64,000 bases of DNA from Microdochium bolleyi. Lineage: Eukaryota; Ascomycota; Sordariomycetes; Xylariales; Microdochiaceae. This document shows, in pieces, positions 22,933-35,400 of the stretch. The stretch is from the NCBI GenBank assembly GCA_001566295.1, contig KQ964247.1:2542001-2606000 (forward strand), given 5' to 3'. The notes beneath the pieces are model-generated. The model saw nothing but the letters and a program-made list of their open reading frames with translations. It was not told the origin of the DNA and searched no databases. Both the position numbers and the translations under genes were made by a program. Every line of letters begins with the position of its first letter. Position 1 is the stretch's first letter.

Positions 22933-24094
22933 GAGCCTAAACGATCTAGACCATCCGCTCAGTCTCACGACGGCAATCGTCTTGACACCACAGATGCGCA
23001 CGAATCGGGAACAGGGATCTGGTCCGCGTGCCTTCCCTACCGAACAGAAAGACAGAGAAGGAATTAATTGTTGGTGAAGGCGGGAAACCAGCGACACGCC
23101 GCCTCGTTGGCCATGGCGGAATGGTGAGACAAGAAGGAAGTATAGCTTTGTGGCACGATTATGATTTTCACAGGTAGCATTTGCATTGCATGGAGTCACG
23201 TCAGAAATTAGTTTTATGATGATACTGCGGAGCGAGCCTCATGGCAAGATAATTTTTCCACAGCGAACAGATGCTCACGATTGCACGTCGAGATCTCGAA
23301 ACTAGACCTCCGGATCTTCCTTGTATATTCGTGGATTTCACCCTTTTGAGAAACGCAGGGTCCATGCAGGGCAGGGCTGGCGGGGCATGCGAGACATGAG
23401 GAAATGGCCGATACCCACGGCAATTTCTCTGGTCGCGAGCTACTGTACATACGAGTTGCCCGAGCCAGGGTTTCTGGACAGGCTGCGAAATAATTAGCCC
23501 GACCGACGTCGGAGTCGCAGTGCCGCAGCAGGCCCCATCAGAACAAGCAGCACCCCGGAAGCGGCCCCAGAACTGCGCTCCGGTCGGTCCTGCAACGCTG
23601 CTTGTCCCGCGACTACCCACACCACGCCCGCGCTCCTGGTCGCTTTCCTGCTCTGCCCAATCCTCGCCCGGCCATTCCCCAACGCCGTTGCTTTCCCTCC
23701 ACCATTTGTCCCTCTTTATCCAAGCGATTCTGCGCACCGAAGGTTTTCAGACGGGAAGGAAATCCTCTTCCGTCGGTTCTGCCACCGAGCTCGAGCTCGA
23801 CGACGACAACGACAAGGGCCCATAAGCACGCCGACAACGCCGTCAGCTTAGCTTCGACCTGCGTCCCCCAAAAAACCTCACGCCGATTATCGCAGCACCT
23901 CCCACTCCCACTTGCTGTCACTGCGACCATTGATACGATCACGACTGGTGCACGGAGTCTCCTTGACGGCATCTGACTGCATAGATCCATCCCCAGCACT
24001 GCGCATTGCTATCTGCGACATAGAGGGGTTGGGCTAGCCACGTTGCTGCCGGACGAGGCCTTGTTCGAGACTCAGGACACGGGGCAAACCAATA
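22933..24094. other. Spacer FHA-RING / carrier gene (1.2 kb)
   Basis: I see no gene. Bases 23500-23930 are C-rich and pyrimidine-rich on the plus strand, in keeping with the promoter and leader of the carrier gene that starts at 24095. Confidence 0.5.
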
Positions 24095-25437
24095 ATGGCG
24101 ACCACAACTGGGTAAGAGCACCAATCTGCATGGGTTCGCTCGTGGAGAGAAACAATCCAAGCGTGAAGGCACTTAGCCATTGGACAGTCATCCCGAGAGC
24201 TTCCGCTTACATATCTTGTGTGTTGCGAAACAGAGCGTTCATCGCTGGCGGCATTGCCGCGTGCGGCGCCGTCACTGCCACGCATCCATTCGAGACGGTC
24301 AAGATTCGGTACGTCACGCGTGGAAATAAGCATGCTGCTCTGTTCCGATGAAGCGGACAGCAAGCAGGCGTGATCGTACACGGCTATGCTTCGCTCGAGC
24401 TCGGCACACGAGCTGCTGATCTCCAGCCTTGGTTGTGCGGCCCACACATCTCAGTGAGGAGCTTACTTGCTGACGTATGTCTTCGGCGGACCGACAGAAT
24501 GCAGCTGCAGGGCGAGCTCCAGACCAAGGGTCACCAGATCCGGCACTACAACGGCCCCATCCACGGCGTGCGGGTGATCGTGCAGAATGAAGGGATCCGG
24601 GGTATCTACCGGGGTATCGGGTGCGCATACATCTACCAGATCCTACTCAATGGGTGCCGCCTGAGCTTCTACGAGCCGATACGGGAAGGGCTCGCCAAGC
24701 TCGTCTTCAAGGACGGTGCTAAACAGTCCCTGGGCATCAACATGTTCTCCGGTGCGGCCTCGGGCATCATGGGCGCCGCGGCGGGCAGTCCCTTCTTTCT
24801 CGTAAAGACGCGCCTGCAGAGCTTCTCCCCGTCGTTACCCGTCGGCACGCAGCACAACTACAAGAATGCGTGGGACGGCCTGCGACAGATCCAAAAGGCC
24901 GAGGGTTTCGGCGGGTTGTACAGGGGCGTGGGCGCTGCGATGATCCGGACGGGTTTCGGCAGCTCGGTGCAGCTGCCGACGTACTTCTTCGCGAAGCGCC
25001 GGCTCGTCCAGCACCTGGGAATGGAGGAGGGCGCGCCGCTGCACCTGACGAGCAGCGCAATCTCGGGTTTCGTCGTGTGCTGCTTCATGCACCCGCCTGG
25101 TAAGTCGTCACCCGAACATAAACGGGCCTGGTTACCCAAGTAACAAAATAAAAAGTGGCTGAGCACTAACACTGACCTCGCCTTGGCACGCGCAACAGAC
25201 ACAATCATGTCCCGCCTCTACAACCAGAACGGAAACCTGTACAAGGGTGTCTTCGACTGCCTGGGCAAGACGATACGGACAGAGGGCCTGTTTGCGATAT
25301 ACAAGGGTTTCATGCCCCATCTGGCGCGCATCCTGCCGCACACAATCCTTACGCTCAGCCTGGCGGAGCAGACGAACAAGCTGGTCCGCAAGGTAGAGGG
25401 GCGGTTCCTTCCGGAGAAGGTGCTGAGCAAGATGTGA
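24095..25437 (+). CDS. OAC1: Mitochondrial carrier, oxaloacetate (Oac1) type
   Basis: This is a six-helix mitochondrial inner-membrane carrier, closest in my reading to yeast Oac1, which moves oxaloacetate, sulfate and related anions. Exons 24095-24111, 24234-24308, 24498-25099 and 25199-25437 give 310 residues, the normal carrier length. The threefold signature is present: HPFETVKIR in repeat 1, SPFFLVKTR in repeat 2 (a leucine replaces the usual acidic residue, as I recall for Oac1 members), and HPPDTIMSR in repeat 3. The second half-signature EGxxGxYRG occurs after repeats 1 and 2 (EGIRGIYRG, EGFGGLYRG), with EGLFAIYKG in repeat 3. The first coding exon is only 17 nt (MATTTG). Substrate assignment is by family resemblance only. 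Confidence 0.87.
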
Positions 25438-26562
25438 GGAGGCAGGGAGGGCTTCGGGGTTCTTGTCGCATCTGAGTCGGCAGATTTGTCCATGACGACG
25501 CGACTCGGTTCGAGCACGCGACAAAAGCAGACCCAAGTCACGAGCACTCTGCAACAATGAATAACACGGGGAGTTCAAGGATCAAAAAGCAACTGCGCAT
25601 ACACGGGCCGACTATATATAGATAAAATATTTCCTATGTAAAGCGGCGGTCATGGCTCTGGCACAGGAAATGGAGCTGTACATACATATAAGTCTGTTTC
25701 GCGGTTCATGGCAGAGGGAGCATAGACAACTATGCATGTGGACGGAGACGTAGAGGAACGCATGTGGCCATTGGGAGTCTTCGTGGGGATATCCAGACCA
25801 CAGATACTGGATATAGCGACTTGAGTGTCTCTCAAGATGCGGTCTGCCAATGACACGCACGTTCTCTGTATTCTCAAATGCGAGCATGAAAGTGTACCGG
25901 GCGGCATGTGAAGTAATGCAGGCCCTATATAAAGTACCTAAGGTAAGTACTTGGCGATGTCCTTGAAGCATGTGAGTGCCCCACTTGAGACCATCCACAG
26001 CTCTGACGTACGTTCTAGCCTGAGGCTCGCCGGGGAGCTCACCTTGACCGGACGATCAATTGCCAGCGTGGGGCAAGCAAGCAGCCTCCCCGACGACACC
26101 TTGCAACCATCAATCCGACACCAAATCCCAACAGCAACAAGCAGCATCAACGACAACAGCAGGCAGAAGCAGCGACTCGACCGTGCTGGAGAAGAATACT
26201 GCCCGTCTCCGGTGACCGAGCTTACAGAAAATATTTGGCTATCGATCAGGCGCCACGTCGCTCTCCTTTGTGTGCGCGCGCAGCCCAGCACGACGACTAA
26301 TCCACGACGACATTTGGGCAATCGCTCTCCCGGGCTTCGAAGCAACCTCAATACCTATACCTTTACGACTAGTCTCAGGGCTATAAACAATCACGGACGA
26401 AAAAGAGAACCGCCAGCAGTAGCAGCAGCAGGCCAAGGGCCCCCAGACTAGAGCGAAGTAATCGCAACGCAAGGATACACGCACGCAGTCCTTGGATCCA
26501 ACGGACGGTGGACTTCCGCGACACATACAGAAGTCTTGAATTAGCAGACTCGAGCAGGAAGA
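25438..26562. other. Spacer carrier / USE1 (1.1 kb)
   Basis: The left part is AT-rich (for example CTATATATAGATAAAATATT near 25612) and probably holds the carrier 3' UTR. The right part, from about 26000, is rich in CAGCA and CAACA runs and should be the USE1 promoter and leader. No gene is supported. Confidence 0.5.
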
Positions 26563-28000
26563 ATGGCGCGGTTGACGCACGCCCCGCGGCCACGCAGCGC
26601 CAGCGGGACCAGCGCAGGCGGCGGCGGCGGCGGCCATGCTGTCCACGGAGGCGGGTTCCTGGGTGCTCGCAACGGCGGTATCGGCGGCCAAGTGCCCTTC
26701 CAGCACAGCAGCAGCACGACGACAGAGTCCCTGGCGGACCTGACGCGCCTGCTGGGCAGGCTGCAGCAGAACATCCTGTATCCGGACGCCGCGCGCGAGC
26801 GGAGGCTGCGGACGAGCGAGTACGAGCGGAACAAGGCGGAGACGGTAGGTTGAACCCAAAGCCTGAGGAGAGGGGGGAGATATGGGGGCAGATTTACACC
26901 GGATGGCATGCTGACCCTGGGAATTGGTATCTACGCAGAACCTGAACTACGCCCGAAGCCTGCTCACCAGGCTCGAACAGGACGCGCTGGGCATCAAGAT
27001 CCACAGCCGGCGGCAGGAGCTGCAGGCCGACCTGAATCGCAAGCGCGACGTGTTCGACTCGCTGGCGGAGCGACTGCGCGAGCTCGATGAGATGAGCATC
27101 GACTCGGACGCGGAGGACGGCGGGGAGGATGACGACGACACAGACGAGACGGGGGAGGACCTGCTGAGCAGTATCGTCATGACGCCGAGCGAGAGCACCA
27201 ACTCGATCGCGGGCAGCGGTGGTGGTAATGGCGGTGGGGTAAGACAGGATGATAATGACGACGATGATGGGGATCAGCATGGCTGGGGAGATGTTGGGTA
27301 TGATGATGGCCAAGCTGCTGAGCAAGCTAGTGCTGGAGCCGGGCCATCAAGTACACGGCACGAGCAGAGCCAAGTATCATCCGCCACGAGGCAGGACTCG
27401 CAGCACAAGTCAGCAGGCGCAATCGAGCCCACACAGCCAGCAGGACAACGACCAGCAACAACGACCGACAACACAGCAACTACGACAACATCACAACAAG
27501 AACTCCGCGCACGCCAGCCGGCGAATCGCAAAGCCACCAAACTCGAAGCAGCAGCAGCAGAAGAAGAGGGCAAAGACACGGCTCAGACCACGCAATCAAG
27601 CACCACCGCGCGCGCGCAGCTCTTCGCGGGCCGGGGCACATCCGCCGCCACGACAACGGACGTGTCGACGAGCGCCACGACGGAGGCGATTCTGGACCAC
27701 CAGCGCGCCGAGCAGGACGCGCTGACGGAGAACCTGGTGCGCATGGCGGCCTCGCTCAAGAAGTCGTCCCAGGCCTTCTCCACGTCCCTGGAGCAGGAGA
27801 AGGACGTGCTCGACGCCACGGGCCGCAGCCTCGAGCGCAACGAGCTCGGGCTCGAGGGCGCGAGCAGGCGCATGGGCGCGATCCGCAAGATGAGCGAGGG
27901 CCAGGGGTGGCTCGGCCGCATGAAGCTGTACGCCATGATCTTCGGCATGGCAGTCGCCGCGGTGCTATTGGTGTTCGTCATGCCGAAGCTGAGATTCTGA
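26563..28000 (+). CDS. USE1: ER SNARE Use1-like protein
   Basis: Use1 is a tail-anchored SNARE of the ER that acts in Golgi-to-ER retrograde fusion with Ufe1, Sec20 and Sec22. Exons 26563-26844 and 26939-28000 give 447 residues. Residues about 30-175 form the conserved N-terminal helical part (ESLADLTRLLGRLQQNILYP, then NLNYARSLLTRLEQDA). An acidic and then Ser/Thr/Gln-rich linker of about 150 residues follows. The SNARE-like helix starts at TTEAILDHQRAEQDALTENL and runs to about residue 415. The protein ends in a hydrophobic anchor (MIFGMAVAAVLLVFVMPKLRF) with a three- to four-residue luminal tail. A GGTAAGAC donor-like site at 27239-27246 lies inside the linker, so a further short intron cannot be excluded. 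The gene converges with the NADH dehydrogenase gene. Confidence 0.88.
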
Positions 28001-28633
28001 TTCGAGCGCGAGCGGATGATGGAGGAGAGAAGATTTGATCGCCATGGACGAGACTTAGGCAGAGCACAATGTCAGCCATGACCCTGGGCCTCACTGTTCT
28101 CCCTTATCTTCCTAGTCTTCGTGATGATACGTGTCATAAATATCACTTAAACAAACAAGTTTTATAGAGTGCACCACGGAAGGACAGATGATAATAGCTC
28201 GGGCACATGCCAGAAGCCAACAGAAACGAGATACTGAAATGTGTATTCCGTGTGCTATGCTTAACGATTACCACAGCCAAAAGCCTCTTTTTTCCAATCA
28301 GGTTCTCGTCAACCCTGATGTGGCGCGAGAAGTATTGCAGATACTTCTCGTTGCTGCCTGTTCGAAGATTTCGAGCGCGTGGCTGCGCGCTCCCGCGGTG
28401 ACAGGCAGAAATCGCGGCGATCGAGCGTCCAGGTTATCCAAGTCTATCATGTGTCCAAAACTCCGTAAAACAACCACACCGCATGGCCTTCGTCCGTCTG
28501 TTACCACATCCCGTACCGAGGACGCTGCGTGGTGACCAGTGCGCCGTGGGTATGGGGGCCAAAACAAACGCCGGACTAGTGTTACATTTATATAACATAT
28601 CCGCCGTAGGGATCTGTAATGCTGGGACTGTTT
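28001..28633. other. Convergent 3' flank USE1 / NADH dehydrogenase (633 bp)
   Basis: This AT-richer spacer lies between two stop codons of opposite strands. It is expected to hold two 3' UTRs. I see no gene. Confidence 0.55.
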
Positions 28634-30574
28634 TTACAGACGAGAGACATCACGTCCGTAGACCTTGCCCTTGACCCAGTCGAGGGCGACAAGAACGCGG
28701 TTGCGTGCTATAGAAAGTTGTTAGCAGGTATTATTTCACCACTTCATCTTTACATCAAGGATACAACTTACTGCTGAAGCACATGCTGAGGTAGGCGCTG
28801 CGCCAGAAGAGGTAAGTAAGCTTGCCGCCGGACGCCAGGTTTCCGTTAAACCAAGCCACGTCGGCGACAGCTCTCTCGGAGCCAATGTATGCCAAGCTGC
28901 CCTGGTGGGAGTAGTGGAAGGGCTTGACATCCTTGATGCGGCGCAGCTGGCGCTCGGCACTCTCGATCTGGGTGGCAGCCTCGGCGGCGTTGCCGGGCTT
29001 GAGGTTAAGGCCAGTGCTGAGCTCCCGGATTTGGGTCTCGAGCTCCTCAGTGTGAGCCATGTTGTTGAACAGACGGGCGAGGAAAGCACCCTCCTGAGAG
29101 GCCACCTGGGCAGTAGGGGCGTAGCCGGCGACAGCGCAATCACCAACAGCCCAGATATCCCGAGTGCCCTGGACGACAAGGTACTCATTGACGGCGAGAC
29201 CGCGTCTCGAGTCCTTCTGAGCAGGGATCTGGGACAGAAGGTCCTTGACCACAGGACGAACTGCGTTTCCAGTAGCCCAGACCAGGAGTCCGTAAGGGAT
29301 CACGATAATCTCTTTCTTGCCATCGGCACCAGTAACTTCAGCCTCGACGGTCTTGTCGGTGACCTTCTTGACCATGGCCTTGGTCTTGATCTCAATCTGC
29401 TCCTCCTTGAAGGTCTTCTCAGTGTAGTCGATGAGCTGCTTGCTGAACATGGGGAGGACGTTGGGCAACGCCTCGATCAGGGTGACCTTGAACTTGGGGG
29501 CAATCTCAGGCACGAGCTTGCTGATGTCCTCGTCGAAGAAGTCGCGAAGCTCACCGGCGAACTCGACACCAGTGGGTCCACCACCGACGACAACCATGTG
29601 CAGAAGGCGAGAGACCTCGTCCTCGGGCTGGTCCTTGAAAGCCGCGCTCTCCACACAGTCCATGATCTTGGTGCGGATGGCTTGGGCATCGGGGATCTCC
29701 TTGAGGAAGCAGCTGTGCTCGCGCACACCAGGGATGCCGAAAGTGGCGTTCTCGGCACCAACACCAATGACGAGCATGTCGTAGGGAACCTGGGTAGTGG
29801 CAGTAGCACCCTGGACCTCGCTGTTGTCGGTAATGGTGATGACCTTGTTCTCAGCGTCGATCTTGGTGGCTTCCGCCTCGTAGAACTTGACCGAGGCCTT
29901 CTTGTGGCGGAGGATCTGGCGGACGGGCTCCATGATAGAGCGGTGCTCGATGTTACCAGTGGTGCAGGAGGGAAGCAGAGGGGTGAAGAGGAAGTAGTTG
30001 CGAGGCGAGATGACGACGACATTGTAGTTGCTGGTGTCGAGCTTCTTGAGCAGAGCAACTGAACCCCAGCCAGTACCTACGGTAGGGAGCACATGGTGTT
30101 AGTGGTTGATTAGCATGGACGGGCGAAGCTTTGCACTCGGCAGGCGACCGCAGAGCAAGGAAGCCAATGCTGCTCACCTAGAACAACAAGAGTCTTCTTC
30201 TTGGGGTCAGGGTCGAACTGCTCGTCGGGATGCCTGTCGATGTAGCCATCGTAGATGATACCGCCGGCAATGACAATGACGGAGAGGTAGGTGAGGCGGC
30301 GGAAGAACCTAAATGTCCTCCGGATCCTGCCAGGCTTCTTCTTGGGGGTGGGCGAGAGGGTGGCCGAGGGGCCCTCGGAGGCGTAGGTCCGGGTGAACTG
30401 GCGGGAGATCTGGCGAGAGGCATTGATGCTGGCGGCGGAGACGGGCTGGCGAGGCGAGGCCTTGGCCGTGGTCGCAAAGGCAGCGCGGGCTGTAGACAGG
30501 GCCGATGCGCGGGTCGCTGGGAGCTGACGGGCGGAAGCACCGGCAAGCCGGGCGACAGCTCTCGAGGAAGCCAT
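28634..30574 (-). CDS. NDE1: External alternative NADH:ubiquinone oxidoreductase (NDH-2)
   Basis: This is a type II NADH dehydrogenase that passes electrons from NADH to ubiquinone without pumping protons. Exons 30178-30574, 28772-30076 and 28634-28707 give 591 residues. Residues 1-70 are rich in Ala, Ser and Arg and lack acids, a mitochondrial presequence. A membrane span at about 94-110 (LTYLSVIVIAGGIIYDG) follows, which argues for the intermembrane-space-facing (external) type. The FAD motif is VVLGTGWGSVALLKK at about 130-144; the NADH motif VVVGGGPTGVEFAGEL at about 294-309. The conserved C-terminus WRSAYLSMCFSTRNRVLVALDW and RDVSRL is present. Unlike calcium-regulated fungal NDE enzymes, no EF-hand insertion is seen between the second dinucleotide fold and TAQVASQEG. 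Introns are 101 and 64 nt. Confidence 0.94.
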
Positions 30575-32419
30575 TGCGCACGGGGGCTTGTGCTGGGCTT
30601 TGGTGTCGAGACACCGGGGGAGAGGTGGGTGGTGATGGGAGTCGCTGCAGTCGAGGTCGAGGGGGATAAGAAGACGCAGGCGGGAGGGAGGGAATAAAAA
30701 TATCGAGGCGTGCAGGCGGAGTGGTGGTGGTGGTGACAGGGGACGCACACAGTCAATCACCCTTCACCTTCAGCTTCCCGGTTGCGCTCGCCCGCAAGCA
30801 GGCAGGGCACCTGCAGTCTGCGCCGCTGGAAATTTTTGGTGCTGGCTGCCAGTGACGACTTTGCCTGACAAAGAAAGCGCGACCCACTGATCCGCAGCCC
30901 GCGCCTGCAGGTGCAGGTTGGTGGGAGCTCTGCTCGGCCCCAGAGATAAGCAATCGCGAGCTTCCCAAGTACTCCGTACCTTGGCCAAGGGGTCCGATAG
31001 GTTGCACTCAATTGCCAATTGCACCTCGAGGAGGAGCTTGGTCCAGGCTTCGGAGGTACGGGACAGACTTGCAGCTCGCAGCTTCAGTACAGAGTAGCCG
31101 CAGCGTTAACTACAGCCTGGGCCGGCTGTGACTCGACGCAGACGCGGACCTCGGCAACAGGAGTGACGGCCGGAAGGAGCTGTGTATGGCTGCTCGACTA
31201 TCGCGGCTCTCGAAGCTCTCCCCGCCATGGCGGTTCTCTCCGAATGCCGGGTGCGAACGTCAACTCATCATTGTGACATGTGCTCTTCCATTGCATACTT
31301 CCCCGATCAGCTGACCCAACAGCGAGTAGTCCTGTCGGGCAAGTCCTGGGGTTCGGGTTTCTCTTTTTGGGCTACCTCGTTCCAGAGACCCGTGCGCGGC
31401 TGCAAATCCAGCAGGCCTTGACAAAAAGAACGCCCATTTTCTCGGCCTAATCCCCTTGCCCGTCCAGCAATTGCGCCGAGCGAGGCAGAGGCCACTCAAG
31501 GTCCACCACGAAATGCCCACAAACTTCACAAGGGATAGCACAAACCAGTTGCCTCAGCTGTCCGTGGTGGAGTCTTCCGCCTTGGACTGGCAGGTCGACA
31601 GAAAACCACCCTGTAGTTACCTACCACCCGCTCGGCCCAATCCGAACGGCCCGGGCTGTTTCTACAGACTCCTTGCCCTTGACATGCAAAGGACCCATTT
31701 GTCATGATTTAGGCTATTCACCTTAAAAGTCGACGGACGCTCCACTTTGGGATTGTTCCATCGAAATTGTTCACCTCTCTTGTGGATATCCAGAGCGCCG
31801 TGGCTGGACTGTGAGCCCCCCACTGACTTTTAGGCAGAGCCGCGTTGGCTTGGCCAGGACCCCCATCCTGACTGACTGACGGCAGCAACAACAAGCCTGC
31901 CGCGCCGGCCCCAAGCTCCCATGGCTTGCGACAAGAGATTGCCGATTCGACGTCCTGATTGGCGCGCATCCCACGTCAGACCAAGGTCCCTTGGTCATCA
32001 TGGGTTCTGCGAAACCGGATGCAGGGTGTCTGTCTGACTGAAAGTCTGTCGGCTATTAATCACAACCATTTGGACTCACAGTTCTGTTCCGTGTTATTTA
32101 CACAACAGGACCAAAGAGTTTCTCGCGCCGGAAAGAAAAATCGGTCGAAAAACGTAAAAGTGGTTCCCTATAAGGTCTGTCCCTAGTTGCCAGGGGCTGA
32201 AAGAACAAAGAAGCATCGCCTTCCCAAAAGCCTGCGCCGTGACGGGCATAATGATCATCAGTCCTTCCCTTTTCACCTCCTGCACCGCTCTTTCCCCTTT
32301 CTCTAGCTCACACTCTCAACATCGTAGCTGTGTGTTATGTAAACATTGGTCTCTTTTTCTCTCTCTCCCTTTTCTTTTTTCTTCTTCTTCAGCGGCCCCA
32401 CTCCAGGCCCGGCGTCTGT
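30575..32419. other. Spacer NADH dehydrogenase / flippase (1.8 kb)
   Basis: Both flanking genes run on the minus strand, so this holds the NADH dehydrogenase promoter (left) and the flippase 3' UTR (right). A perfect 12-bp palindrome CCTTGGCCAAGG lies at 30979-30990, about 405 bp upstream of the NADH dehydrogenase start, next to GTACTCCGTAC. A T/C-rich block (CTTTTTCTCTC...TTCTTCTTC) lies at 32350-32390. No gene is supported. Confidence 0.5.
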
Positions 32420-35400
32420 CTACCTCTGCTGCAAAGTAGAAGCCGGCATCTCGCCATACCGGCCTCTGCCCCTCGTCGTGTCATACGCGTTGATAACGCG
32501 CGTCTGGCTCTCATCGGCCTGGGAAAACGCGTATCCACGCTGCTTCCGCATGCGCTGGACCTGCCGCACCTTGCGAATCGCTTTCTGGAATTGCTCCATG
32601 CTGCATCCGGGAAGTCAGTATATCGGCGCGCATGACGTGTCTAGGAACTGCCCAGCGTGGGAAACTTACCGAGGCCTATAATCCTGGATGTTGTACTTCT
32701 GGATCTCCTGGATGTGGTGGTACGTCTGCGGGTAGTACATTCTCTTGGCATACTTCCACGCAAAGTCGCGGAGCAGACACAGCATAGGCAGCGCAATGGT
32801 CTGCAACCAGAAGACGGGGTTGGTGAAGAGCTTCGGCACCAGGCCGTGGTACTCCTTCGAGACTCCGGCCATGGGCGCGACATACGCGTAGGCGGCGATG
32901 AAGACATACCAAATGGCCATGCTACCGGGGATGGCCATGATGTGGTACTTTGTCCAGTTCGTTGTGATGAGTGCGGCCTTGCCGAGCACGGTGGCCAGCA
33001 CGGCGGCGTACATTGCTGTACCCCACACCCAGTGTCCCGCAATGGTGCCGTCGTTGAGCTTGAGATCGCCGTACCAGAGCAGCTCGCCAAAGATATAGAG
33101 GATGATCGAGTGATACACAGCATTGGTGATCCATAGGACGAACGTGCGAAGCGTGAAGAAGCGGTTTTGCTGGCCAAGCGTGTAGAGTTGAGGATACCGA
33201 TCGAGCAGTCTTGCAGACACGTATTGGTCCAAGATACCGATCACAAGGGGCGGAAGTACAGTGTAGAACACATTGTAGAAGGATAGCGTCCACGACTCAT
33301 AGATGATTGCGCCGGAGAAGACGTTTTGGAATGTATACTGATGTTCTTGTTAGTACTCTGTAACAAACTCGCAGGGTATGAGGTTCTCATGCTTACCCAG
33401 AACTGTGTCATGTACAAAGTAATGTTCTTGTAGAAGGAGAACAGAATGGTCTTGCACACACGCTGGTAACTCCACGCGCCGTGGACCAAGGTCAGTTTCC
33501 GCAGGAAGCGGAATTGGGCAATGGACACATCAGCGGAACGTGCGGCCTGCAGACCCTCCATACCGGAAATGCCGACACCGATATGTGCAGCTTGAATCAT
33601 GGACACGTCGTTCGCTCCGTCACCAATAGCGAGGAGAACCTCGTTGGTGAATTTCTTCACGAGCTTGACGACAAGCGCTTTCTGGAGAGGCGACACACGG
33701 CAGCAGATGACAGCCTTGCACATAACGGCAAGGTCGTAGAACATCTTCTCCAGGTCCTTTTCCAGCGCGTACGTCAGAGACTTTCCATCAATCACGAGCG
33801 CTAGAGCGTCCATCTCGATCTGACCATCAGCATTATTGCGGATCGCATCAAGCTTCTTCTGGATGTTGTCGCGCGTTGCTGCCGCATCTTCCTCGTTCAC
33901 AATCAGAAGCATCATGTCTTCGCTGAGAAGCTTAGAACTCATGCCGATGTTGATGGCAGTCTCCTGCCGATCACCCGTCAATACCCAGACCTTGATGTTG
34001 GCCTGTTGCAGCGTATGGATCGTCTCGGGGACACCGTCCTGCAGACGATCTTCAATGGCGGTAGCACCCAAGAGGTAGAAGTCATGCTCGATCAACTCTG
34101 CAGCCTTGTCGAGCTCGTCTGCGCGGTTACCGCCCACGGTGGTTTGAGCCTTCTCGAAGATGGCAAACCACTCCTGGAACTCGTGCTCAGGGATCTCACG
34201 GACAGCAAGACAAAGCGTTCGCAGGCCTTCTGAAGCGTACTCTTCAAGGTGGAGCAAGGTCTGCTCGACGTGAGGGTTTTCGTCACTGAGGCGTTCAAGG
34301 ATGACGGTGTCGGCGCCCTTGGTGTAACAGCGGACCTTTCCATCCGGGCATCGGTAGATAGTAGACATACGCTTCCTGGTAGAGTTGAACTCGCACACAG
34401 CGAGGAGCTCGTACTGATATTCCTTGCCGGCGACCTCAATGATGACAACACGAGGCTTGCGGGCAACGAACTTGTAGCCAAGGGTCAGAGCGCCTTCGAC
34501 CAGGGCACCCTCATCGGGCGAAGCAGCCTGGTACTTGATCTTGCCAGTGGCCTCGTTCCGCTCGGGGATGACGGTATGACATGTGGAAAGCAGACTCAGG
34601 AATTGCTGGATGGCAACGGCCGATTCGTGGTTTGTCGTGTTCTCCCGCAGTCTCTTGAAGTCATGAATGCCAACCTCGACGCCATCCTGTACGGTTGCAC
34701 GTCGATCCTCCGGAACCTCGTCCGCATACTGAATGCCGGCGATTGTGCATTGCTTGAACTCCATCATGTTGCAGGTCAAGGTACCAGTCTTGTCCGAGAA
34801 GACATAGCCAACCATTCCCAGTTCTTCGACCAAACTGGATGTTCTGCAGTTGGCCGGAGTATCAGTCTTGTCGTAGTACATGTCCAGATCGTCGTTAATC
34901 AGGATACCGAGCCAGTACTTGATGATTTCCACGGTGACAAAGAGCGAGATAGGTACTAAGGAAGAGAACAAAATCCAGTAGGTGACGAGATCCTTGAAGA
35001 TTGTAGTCACAACAATTCCAGCACCATCGAGGGGTTGCAGGCTCAGGTATGGGATCTCGTTAAGCCGCGATGATCGCCAAATCAGGTCGCCGATTGTGCA
35101 GATAATGCTGAGCACCAGGAGCATACCAATCAGGGCGAGGACAAGCATGTTGAGCTGACGTTCGACTCTGGTGCGCTTGATGGGGGTGGCAGTGGCGTTT
35201 CGCATGAGCTTCGTCTCGTGGCCCGTAAAGACTACGATGCCGTGGACCCATGGGGTGTTGCGCAGCGTAGCTCCTCTCAGAAGAAGCTGTTCCGGGTTTA
35301 GGGGCAGCTCTTTCTCGCCACCCCCGGACTGCATAGTCAGAGTGGCCTCATACGTGTATAGACTGCTGTTCGGTTGCTCGGATCGCACTCGCCCACCTAG

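Noticed and set aside
28905..30062. Plus-strand frame of 385 codons
   Set aside because: It is exactly antisense to the NADH dehydrogenase exon, which has full domain support; the frame is an effect of codon bias.
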